Of a stretch of DNA of 11,803 bases, positions 6,584 to 11,803 are shown piece after piece. Positions within the stretch are counted from its first letter, which is position 1. Each line of letters begins with the position of its first letter. The notes beneath the pieces were generated by a model. The model worked only from the letters and a program-made list of their open reading frames with translations. It was not told the DNA's origin and made no database searches. Origin of the DNA: Betaproteobacteria bacterium (GTDB taxonomy: Bacteria > Pseudomonadota > Gammaproteobacteria > Burkholderiales > SG8-39); NCBI GenBank assembly GCA_007280315.1, contig QYQC01000188.1, positions 1 through 11,803 on the forward strand. The letters run 5' to 3'. Position numbers and translations under genes: made by a program.

Positions 6584-6612
6584 GTGACCGGACTGGACGA
6601 TGGCGTCATAAT
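6584..6612 (+). promoter_or_regulatory. candidate sigma-70 promoter for the crotonase/acyl-CoA dehydrogenase operon
   Basis: GTGACC (6584-6589) and CATAAT (6607-6612) are 17 bases apart, matching four and five of six consensus bases. A start near 6619 would remove the ribosome site of ATG 6628 and leave GGGAGGGG before ATG 6664, which supports the later start. A perfect TTGACA at 6490-6495 has no matching -10. Confidence 0.45.
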
Positions 6613-6663
6613 GCTGGAGGCGGATTAATGGTGCGGGACAGCAACCTGGGAGGGGATCGATCG

Positions 6664-7473
6664 ATGCAAAACTCGAGTGGAAACGGCACCGTACTGTGGG
6701 GGCTTGACAAGCGCGGCGTCGCCAGCGTGACGCTGAATCGTCCGCAGGTGAACAATGCCTACAATGGCGACCTCATTGCCGGGGTGCATGAAGCCATGGA
6801 CGCGCTCGGCGCAGCAAAGGGTGTGCGCGTTGTAGTGCTGCAGGGAAACGGCAAACACTTCCAGGCCGGCGCGGACCTTGCCTGGATCAGTGCGGTGGGT
6901 CGCATGTCGCCGGAAGAAAACGACAAAGCCTCGCGCGCCACCGGCGAGCTGGTGCGCCGGCTGGACGCGCTGCCGTTGCCGACGGTCGCGCTGGTGCAGG
7001 GCGGTTGTTTCGGCGGCGGCACCGGCATCGTCGCCGCCTGCGATATTGTCGTCGCCGGCGAGGATGCCATGTTCGCAATTACCGAAACCCGCTGGGGCTT
7101 GATGGCCGGCATCATTCTGCCGCAGTTGGTCCAGGCAATCGGCCTGCGCGCATTGCGGCGTTATGCGCTCACCGGCGAGCGTTTCGATGCACACGAGGCG
7201 CGCCGCATCGGCCTGGCGCATCAGGTTTGCGCCATGGACAAGCTCGCGGAGGTAGGCGCGCAAATCGTCGATGCACTGTTGATGAACGCGCCGAATGCGA
7301 CGGCTGCAACCAAGACGCGCTCGCTGCAACTCGCCGGCGCGGTCGTCGAGGACACACTATTCAATGACCTGGTGCGCGAGCACGCGGCTACGCGCCAGCT
7401 TGCCGAAGCCGTGGAAGGCCTGGCGTCATTCAAGGAAAAGCGCAAGCCGAGCTGGTATCCGGCCGTGGCCTGA
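6664..7473 (+). CDS. enoyl-CoA hydratase/isomerase family protein (crotonase), methylglutaconyl-CoA hydratase-like
   Basis: The 269-residue crotonase-fold protein probably hydrates, or otherwise acts on, an unsaturated acyl-CoA. The CoA/oxyanion-hole segments are AGADL (68-72) and GGCFGGG (113-119). The catalytic glutamate equivalent to rat Glu164 is present as Glu141 in ITETRWG, but the Glu144 position is Gly121 (GGGTG instead of GGGCE). This GGG-x-G-x-VA-CD variant resembles bacterial LiuC/methylglutaconyl-CoA hydratases, where VNNAYN, RYALTGERFDAHEA and the C-terminal KPSWYP pattern also fit. ATG 6664 follows GGGAGGGG at 6648-6655. ATG 6628 with GGAGG at 6616-6620 is an alternative that would add 12 residues without homology. 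The next gene starts 34 bases downstream, so the two form an operon. The exact substrate cannot be told; leucine or methylthio-acyl pathways are options. Confidence 0.85.
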   Translation: MQNSSGNGTVLWGLDKRGVASVTLNRPQVNNAYNGDLIAGVHEAMDALGAAKGVRVVVLQGNGKHFQAGADLAWISAVGRMSPEENDKASRATGELVRRLDALPLPTVALVQGGCFGGGTGIVAACDIVVAGEDAMFAITETRWGLMAGIILPQLVQAIGLRALRRYALTGERFDAHEARRIGLAHQVCAMDKLAEVGAQIVDALLMNAPNATAATKTRSLQLAGAVVEDTLFNDLVREHAATRQLAEAVEGLASFKEKRKPSWYPAVA

Positions 7474-7507
7474 CCAGGCGCGACAGAAAAAGGGAGAGGA
7501 AGAGGAC

Positions 7508-8674
7508 ATGGATTTTAAACTCAACGAAGCGCAGAAGATGCTGGTCGATCTGGCCGACCGCATGGGGCGGGAGGAGTTCGCGCCCAAGGCCGCGCGCTGG
7601 GACCGCGAACACGAATACCCGCACGAAAACGTGGAAGCGCTGCGCCGCGCCGGCCTCCTGGGAATGACCATTCCAAAAAAATTCGGCGGGCCCGAGCGGC
7701 CGCTGATCGACGTGGTGCTGGCAATCGAGCAAATCGCGAAATACTGCGGCGTGACGGCGCGCATCGTGGTGGAGACCAATATGGGCGCGCTCGGCAGCGT
7801 CATGGCCTACGGTACCGAGGCGCAGCAGCGCGAAATCGCACGCCGCGTGCTGCAGGATGGCGACAAACCGGCCATCGGCATGACCGAGCCCGGCGCCGGT
7901 ACCGATCTCACCGCTTTGAAGACGCGGGCGGTGGAGTGCGACGGTGGCTACCGCGTCACCGGCACCAAACACTGGATCACTGGCGGTGGAATCTCCCGGA
8001 CCAATCTGATTTTTGCGCGCATCATCGACGGGAATGGCAGCGACCAGGGAATCGGCGGCATCCTGGTGGATCTGGGGACACCGGGGTTTTCCATCGGCAG
8101 GGTGGAGGACGCCATGGGCCTGCGCGGTATTCCGGAGGCCGAACTCATTTTCGAGAACTGCGAGGTGGCTGCAACGAACCTGGTGGTGCGTGATCCAAAG
8201 GACGGTTTCAAGAAGCTCATGAACGGCTACAACGCGCAGCGCATCGGCGCTTCTGCCGTCGCGCTCGGACTGGCGCAGGGGGCGCACGATCTGGCGCTGA
8301 ACTATATGGGCCAGCGGGAGGCGTTCGGGCGCAAGCTCAAGGAGTTCCAGGGGCTGAACTGGATGATGGCGGAGAGCGAAATCAAGCTCGAGGCGGCGCG
8401 CCTGTTCATCTATCGCGCGGCCTGCAACGCGCTTCATCTTCCCAACAACGTCATGCTGCCGCAGATGAAGGATGCGTCGATCGCCAAGGCCTACACCGGG
8501 CACGCCGCGTTCGAAGTCGTGAGCGAGTCGCTGCAGATGTTCGGTGCCGCCGGCTATTCGCGCGACCTGCCGCTGGAGCGCATGCTGCGCGATGTGCGCA
8601 TGTTCCAGATCGGCGGCGGCACCTCGCAGGCGCAGCTGAACATGATTGCGCGAAGTATTTTTCCTCCGGGTTAG
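7508..8674 (+). CDS. acyl-CoA dehydrogenase superfamily protein lacking the catalytic glutamate; desulfinase-like
   Basis: This is a flavoprotein of the acyl-CoA dehydrogenase fold, 388 residues. Fold landmarks: an N-terminal helical domain (1-120), MTEPGAGTDLTA (125-136) and WITGGG (156-161) of the FAD-binding beta domain, REAFGRKLKEFQ in the C-terminal helical domain, and the last signature FQIGGGTSQAQL (366-377). The usual catalytic base is missing: where medium-chain enzymes have IYEGT the sequence is IGGGT (Gly370), and the alternative helix-G glutamate of isovaleryl-CoA dehydrogenase is Gln244 (YNAQRIGA). Arg85 (VTARIVVE) sits where typical family members have a small or hydrophobic residue. 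As I recall, this Arg/Gln/Gly set marks the 3-sulfinopropionyl-CoA desulfinases of Advenella and Variovorax, which release sulfite without net oxidation. ATG 7508 has AGAGGA-type purines just upstream. It is co-transcribed with the crotonase. Superfamily membership is certain; the reaction is inference. Confidence 0.9.
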   Translation: MDFKLNEAQKMLVDLADRMGREEFAPKAARWDREHEYPHENVEALRRAGLLGMTIPKKFGGPERPLIDVVLAIEQIAKYCGVTARIVVETNMGALGSVMAYGTEAQQREIARRVLQDGDKPAIGMTEPGAGTDLTALKTRAVECDGGYRVTGTKHWITGGGISRTNLIFARIIDGNGSDQGIGGILVDLGTPGFSIGRVEDAMGLRGIPEAELIFENCEVAATNLVVRDPKDGFKKLMNGYNAQRIGASAVALGLAQGAHDLALNYMGQREAFGRKLKEFQGLNWMMAESEIKLEAARLFIYRAACNALHLPNNVMLPQMKDASIAKAYTGHAAFEVVSESLQMFGAAGYSRDLPLERMLRDVRMFQIGGGTSQAQLNMIARSIFPPG

Positions 8675-8727
8675 CGTTATACGGGGCGAGTCAAATGGCG
8701 TTTTGCAGTTGCTGCAAAGTCGCGTTG

Positions 8728-8802
8728 TTGCGCGAACGAGAAGCCGTCCGCGCGGATCGCTGATTGCGCACGGATGAAAAGAACATCCGTGCGCAATCAG
8801 CG
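8728..8802. repeat. palindromic repeat unit A, copy 1
   Basis: A 33-base segment (8728-8760) starting TTGCGCG and ending CGCGGATCGC leads into a perfect hairpin: 19-bp arms 8758-8776 and 8784-8802, loop AAAAGAA. The 33-base segment matches 26 of 33 positions with copy 2 at 8971-9003, in the same orientation and also followed by a hairpin beginning GATCGC. The hairpin tip CGGATG-N7-CATCCG is shared with unit B elements. Confidence 0.75.
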
Positions 8803-8843
8803 CTTTGGCATAAAATCCCCGCACTGTCCAGGCTGTTAACAAG

Positions 8844-8912
8844 AACCGTGTTTTCTGTGCGGATGTGGTTTTCATCCGCGCGGAAAACACGGTTGGCGCG
8901 CGCAGCGCGCAA
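8844..8912. repeat. palindromic repeat unit B, copy 1
   Basis: A 51-base hairpin (8844-8894): outer arm AACCGTGTTTTC, inner CGGATG, seven-base loop, 22 pairs of which two are G/T. It is followed by a second small palindrome of GC alternation (8893-8912). The whole element reappears in inverted orientation at 11750-11803, where the 20-base GC palindrome matches 19 of 20. The arrangement resembles REP/BIME-type extragenic palindromes. Confidence 0.75.
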
Positions 8913-8970
8913 TGGCTGAACCCCGCCCCCGACTGACGCGGCGACACCCTTCGAGCTGTAGTGACAGGAC

Positions 8971-9048
8971 TTGCGCGGACGGCGGCCCGTCCTCGCGGAT
9001 CGCCGCTTGTGCGCGGAGGTAAAGCGTGACCTCGCACAAGCGGCGATC
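8971..9048. repeat. palindromic repeat unit A, copy 2
   Basis: The 33-base leading segment (8971-9003) aligns without gaps to 8728-8760. It runs into a hairpin with 16-bp perfect outer arms (8998-9013 and 9033-9048, GATCGCCGCTTGTGCG), a three-base bulge, four more pairs (AGGT/ACCT) and an eight-base loop. The arms differ from copy 1 on both sides together, so the pairing is preserved although the sequence changed. Confidence 0.72.
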
Positions 9049-9089
9049 TTGTGGAAAAGCAAGCCCGGTCGACGCCGGTTTCGAAACAC

Positions 9090-9119
9090 TTGCACATCGG
9101 TGTAGGTGTGCTGTATGAT
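9090..9119 (+). promoter_or_regulatory. promoter of the TetR-family gene
   Basis: TTGCAC (9090-9095) and TATGAT (9114-9119) are 18 bases apart. The -10 is five of six to consensus; the -35 keeps the TTG. Transcription would start near 9126, inside the operator palindrome. Confidence 0.6.
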
Positions 9120-9136
9120 TCAAACAATCGTTTGAA
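9119..9136. promoter_or_regulatory. PsrA-like operator, perfect 18-base inverted repeat
   Basis: TTCAAACAATCGTTTGAA consists of TTCAAAC and its exact reverse complement GTTTGAA around AATC. Its core CAAAC-N4-GTTTG fits the consensus I know for PsrA of Pseudomonas ([G/C]AAAC-N2-4-GTTT[G/C]). It overlaps the end of the -10 element and the expected start site, the position for a repressor, and it precedes a PsrA-like TetR gene, so autoregulation is likely. I saw no second copy at the other promoters in the window. Confidence 0.75.
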
Positions 9137-9154
9137 ACATGCGTATGGATTGTT

Positions 9155-9838
9155 ATGGCCGAAATTGACACGCGGATTCGCATACTCGATGCCGCCGAGG
9201 TGCTGTTCATGGAGAACGGCCTGGACGCGACCACGCTGCGCCAGATCACCGGCGCTGCCGATGTGAATCTGGCCGCCGTCAACTACCACTTCGGCTCGAA
9301 GGAGGAGTTGGTCCGCGAGGTATTCCGCCGGCGCCTGACCTGGCTCAACCAACAGCGGTTGCAGGAACTCGATCGTCTGGAGGCCGCGGCAGGCGATAAG
9401 CCACTAAAGCCGAGCCAGATCCTTGAGGCGTTTTTCGGCGTGGCGCTGAAAATGGCCGCCGACACCGGTGGCGGCGGACGAACGTTCATGCGCCTGCTCG
9501 GGCGCACCTATACCAAGCCGTCGGAATTCGTGCGCACTTTTCTGGCCGAAGAGTACGCCGCGGTGATTGCGCGTTTCAGAGCGGCCCTGATCAAGGCGCT
9601 GCCAGGCGTGCCGGGAGAGGAGATTCTGTGGCGCTTTCATTTCATGATGGGCGCCATGTCCTATGCACTCGCCGGTACCGACGCGCTGCATTTCGCGGCC
9701 GAGGATGCACTTGACGACAGCGACGCCGAAGCGCTTTATGCGCGCCTGATGAGTTTTATGATCGGCGGCCTGCGCGCGCCATTGCCGACCATACCCGCCA
9801 AACTGGCCAAACGGCCGCGCGTGAAAAAAGCAGCCTGA
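9155..9838 (+). CDS. TetR/AcrR-family transcriptional regulator, PsrA-like
   Basis: This 227-residue repressor is probably released from DNA by a fatty acid or acyl-CoA. The N-terminal helix-turn-helix domain (about 5-60) shows ILDAAEVLFMENGLDATTLRQITGAADVNLAAVNYHFGSKEEL in pieces typical of TetR, with NYHFGSK as the recognition-helix end. The ligand domain contains RLLGRTYTKPSEFVRTFLAEEY and WRFHFMMGAMSYALAG, patterns that I associate with the PsrA-type C-terminal domain (PF17939-like). The tail is basic (KRPRVKKAA). Start ATG 9155 has only a weak GGA five bases upstream and a leader of about 29 bases. It shares a transcript with the acyl-CoA dehydrogenase 49 bases downstream, so the operator at 9119-9136 should control both. 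Its reach over the crotonase operon is unknown, since no matching operator was seen there. Confidence 0.9.
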   Translation: MAEIDTRIRILDAAEVLFMENGLDATTLRQITGAADVNLAAVNYHFGSKEELVREVFRRRLTWLNQQRLQELDRLEAAAGDKPLKPSQILEAFFGVALKMAADTGGGGRTFMRLLGRTYTKPSEFVRTFLAEEYAAVIARFRAALIKALPGVPGEEILWRFHFMMGAMSYALAGTDALHFAAEDALDDSDAEALYARLMSFMIGGLRAPLPTIPAKLAKRPRVKKAA

Positions 9839-9887
9839 CGCCCGGCGACGATCGCAGCAGACTTCACCAATTTCCAAGGAGAACACC

Positions 9888-11678
9888 ATGGGTCAATACA
9901 TTGCTCCTCTGCGCGACATGCAGTTCGTGCTGCACGAGCTGCTGCAGGTCGAGGACGAACTGAAACAAATTCCGAAGTACGCCGAGGTTGATGCCGACAC
10001 CATCAATCAAGTGCTGGAGGAGGGGGCGAAATTCACCTCGAAGGTGCTGTTCCCGCTGAACCACTCGGGCGACCGCGAGGGCTGCCATCTGGACGCGGCA
10101 ACGCATGAAGTGAGCACGCCCAAGGGTTTCAAGGAGGCGTACCAGCAGTTCGTGGAAGCGGGCTGGCCTTCACTCACCTGCGATCCGGAATACGGCGGCC
10201 AGGGCCTGCCGGTGATTCTCTACAACCCGTTTTCCGAAATGCTCAACGCCTGCAACCAGGCCTGGTACATGTACCCGGGTCTGTCGCACGCTGCCTACGA
10301 ATGCCTGCACGCGCACGGCACGCCGGAGCAGAAGCAGTTGTACCTGCCCAAGCTGGTTTCGGGCGAGTGGACCGGCACCATGTGCCTGACCGAGGCGCAT
10401 TGCGGCACTGATCTGGGTCTGCTGCGCTCCAAGGCCGAGCCGCAGGCCGATGGCTCATACAAAATCACCGGCAGCAAAATTTTCATTTCAGCGGGCGAAC
10501 ACGACATGGCCGCCAACATCGTGCACATGGTGCTGGCGCGTCTGCCGGATGCGCCGACCGGCACCAGGGGGATCTCGCTGTTCATCGTGCCGAAGTTCGT
10601 CCCCGCGGCCGATGGCAGCGTGGGTGCGCGCAACGCGATTACCTGCGGTGCGATCGAGGAGAAGATGGGCATCCACGGCAACTCCACCTGCCAGATGAAT
10701 CTGGACGCAGCGACCGGCTGGCTCTTGGGCCAGCCGAACAAGGGCCTGAACGCGATGTTCGTGATGATGAACGCCGCACGCCTGGGTGTGGGCATGCAGT
10801 CGCTGGGCCAGACCGAAGTGGCCTACCAGAACGCATTGGTCTACGCCAAGGACCGGGTGCAAATGCGCAGCCTCTCCGGCATCAAGGCGCCGAATCTGCC
10901 GGCTGACCCCATCATCGTGCATCCGGATGTGCGCCGCATGCTGCTGACGGCGAAAGCCTACGCCGAAGGCGGGCGCGCATTTACTTCCTTTGTCGCGCTG
11001 CAAATCGACCGCGAACTGCATCATCCAGACGAAGCGGCGCGCAAGGACGCGGCCGATCTGGTGACGCTGCTGACACCCATCATCAAGGCTTTCATTACCG
11101 ACAACGGCTGGATCGCCACTTCGGAGGCGATGCAGGTCTACGGCGGCCATGGCTACATTGCCGAGTGGGGCATGGAGCAGTACGTGCGCGATGCCCGCAT
11201 CAACATGATCTACGAAGGCACCAACACCATCCAGTCGCTCGACCTGCTCGGGCGCAAGGTGCTGATGGACAACGGCGCCAGGCTGAAGAAATTCGGTGCG
11301 CTGGTGCGCTCTTTCGTGGAGGAGAACGGCACCGACGAGGCAATGAGCGAATTCGTCACCCCGCTGGGGGAACTGGGCGAGAAACTTACCAAGCTGACCA
11401 TGGAAATCGGCATGAAGGCTTTCACCAACCAGGATGAAGTCGGCGCCGCCGCCGTTCCCTACCTGCGCGTGGTCGGTCATCTGGTATACGCCTACTTCTT
11501 TGCGCGCATGGCGAAAATCGCGCTGGAGAAACTGGACTCCGGCGACGGCTTCTACAAGGCCAAGATCGCAACGGCGCGCTTTTACTATGCGCGGCTGCTG
11601 CCGGAAACCGCCATGCTGATCCGCCAGGCGCGTTCTGGCGCCGCGAATCTTCTCGATCTAGAGGCTGAATTGTTTTGA
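9888..11678 (+). CDS. acyl-CoA dehydrogenase, long FadE/DmdC-type
   Basis: This FAD enzyme carries out alpha,beta-dehydrogenation of an acyl-CoA, passing electrons to ETF. It has 596 residues, the length of the subfamily that carries extra N- and C-terminal domains. The start MGQYIAPLRDMQFVLHELL matches the short N-terminal domain (PF12418-like, 1-32). The core follows with MCLTEAHCGTDLG (165-177), KIFISAGEHD and DARINMIYEGTNTIQ; Glu443 in IYEGT is the catalytic base. The last 120 residues are the extra C-terminal helical domain (PF12806-like). Members are annotated either as fatty-acyl-CoA dehydrogenases (P. aeruginosa FadE1/FadE2 type) or as 3-methylmercaptopropionyl-CoA dehydrogenase (DmdC); sequence alone does not decide. 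Expression signals are strong: AAGGAG at 9876-9881, six bases before the ATG. It follows the PsrA-like regulator in one operon. TGA at 11676-11678 is followed only by repeat DNA. Confidence 0.93.
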   Translation: MGQYIAPLRDMQFVLHELLQVEDELKQIPKYAEVDADTINQVLEEGAKFTSKVLFPLNHSGDREGCHLDAATHEVSTPKGFKEAYQQFVEAGWPSLTCDPEYGGQGLPVILYNPFSEMLNACNQAWYMYPGLSHAAYECLHAHGTPEQKQLYLPKLVSGEWTGTMCLTEAHCGTDLGLLRSKAEPQADGSYKITGSKIFISAGEHDMAANIVHMVLARLPDAPTGTRGISLFIVPKFVPAADGSVGARNAITCGAIEEKMGIHGNSTCQMNLDAATGWLLGQPNKGLNAMFVMMNAARLGVGMQSLGQTEVAYQNALVYAKDRVQMRSLSGIKAPNLPADPIIVHPDVRRMLLTAKAYAEGGRAFTSFVALQIDRELHHPDEAARKDAADLVTLLTPIIKAFITDNGWIATSEAMQVYGGHGYIAEWGMEQYVRDARINMIYEGTNTIQSLDLLGRKVLMDNGARLKKFGALVRSFVEENGTDEAMSEFVTPLGELGEKLTKLTMEIGMKAFTNQDEVGAAAVPYLRVVGHLVYAYFFARMAKIALEKLDSGDGFYKAKIATARFYYARLLPETAMLIRQARSGAANLLDLEAELF

Positions 11679-11749
11679 AAGGCTGTTGGCTTTCGAGTTG
11701 TGCGGATCATGTACTGCGAATCCAGCATCGGCGAATTGCGAGGGGGGGA

Positions 11750-11803
11750 TTGCGCGCTTCGCGCGCCAACCGTGTTTTTTGTACGGATAAAAACCATCCG
11801 TAC
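11750..11803. repeat. palindromic repeat unit B, copy 2 (inverted, cut by window end)
   Basis: The GC palindrome (11750-11769) is followed by AACCGTGTTTT and a hairpin GTACGGAT, loop AAAAACC, ATCCGTAC that reaches the last base. This is unit B of 8844-8912 in reverse orientation. By comparison the element should continue with about 14 more bases ending in ACACGGTT beyond the window. Together the two B copies bracket the regulator/dehydrogenase operon in opposite orientations. Confidence 0.72.

Larger units (their letters stand above)
8675..9154. other. 480-base gene-free stretch filled with palindromic repeats
   Basis: Between two acyl-CoA transcription units there is no credible gene. The stretch holds a small hairpin at 8702-8718 (TTTGCAG, TTG, CTGCAAA), two copies of a direct-repeat-plus-hairpin unit (8728-8802 and 8971-9048), a 22-bp-stem hairpin element (8844-8912), and the promoter and operator of the TetR gene (9090-9136). 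None of the hairpins has a following T run. Confidence 0.8.

Noticed and set aside
8702..9048. CRISPR array
   Set aside because: The repeats are palindromic, few, unequal in spacing and imperfect, and there is no cas gene.
8691..9095. 134-codon minus-strand frame with internally repeated Arg-rich peptide
   Set aside because: The protein repetition (two similar RSART... segments) comes from translating the two copies of DNA repeat unit A; no ribosome site or domain.
7430..9352. 640-codon open frame on the minus strand
   Set aside because: It lies antisense to the acyl-CoA dehydrogenase, crosses the repeat region and enters the TetR gene. It is His/Arg/Gln-rich with no recognisable domain, which is the usual mirror of a high-G+C gene.

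Overview
The window looks like chromosomal DNA from a high-G+C proteobacterium, most probably a betaproteobacterium. The reasons are the aspartokinase gene directly followed by tRNA-Ser(GCT), the overall codon use, and the mix of acyl-CoA dehydrogenases, crotonase and PsrA-type TetR regulator. The assignment to Betaproteobacteria is an inference from gene order and protein flavour, not from a search. No phage, IS element, CRISPR array or integrase gene was seen.

Layout. 1-651: 3' part of parC (topoisomerase IV subunit A). 716-1948: lysC aspartokinase with a possible internal start for a beta subunit. 2004-2095: tRNA-Ser(GCT), with a strong intrinsic terminator at 2099-2125. 2172-2279: four back-to-back hairpins of unrelated sequence. 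2318-2623 (minus): a small single-span membrane protein. 2624-2983: gap with a candidate promoter and a 15-codon ORF behind a good Shine-Dalgarno. 2984-3772: periplasmic ScsC-like DsbA-family thiol oxidoreductase. 3773-4552: remnant of an ABC-type substrate-binding protein, lacking its N-terminus and split by an in-frame TAG. 4688-5872: cystathionine beta-lyase. 5940-6416 (minus): bacteriohemerythrin.

6584-8674 is an acyl-CoA operon: a promoter candidate, a crotonase, then an acyl-CoA dehydrogenase superfamily protein that lacks the catalytic glutamate at both known positions. Its Arg85/Gln244/Gly370 pattern is the one I associate with 3-sulfinopropionyl-CoA desulfinases. 8675-9154 is a gene-free stretch packed with palindromic repeats. 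9090-11678 is a second acyl-CoA unit: a PsrA-like TetR regulator with an 18-base perfect operator over its own promoter, followed after 49 bases by a FadE/DmdC-type acyl-CoA dehydrogenase with an intact catalytic Glu443. The window ends inside another copy, inverted, of one of the palindromic repeats.

Working together: the 6.6-11.7 kb half encodes acyl-CoA (beta-oxidation-type) chemistry, with one regulator whose operator fits the published PsrA consensus. The desulfinase-like protein, the DmdC-like annotation of the last enzyme and the nearby cystathionine beta-lyase raise the possibility of organosulfur catabolism, but this is only a hypothesis. The points most worth following up are the glutamate-less acyl-CoA dehydrogenase and the palindromic repeat families.
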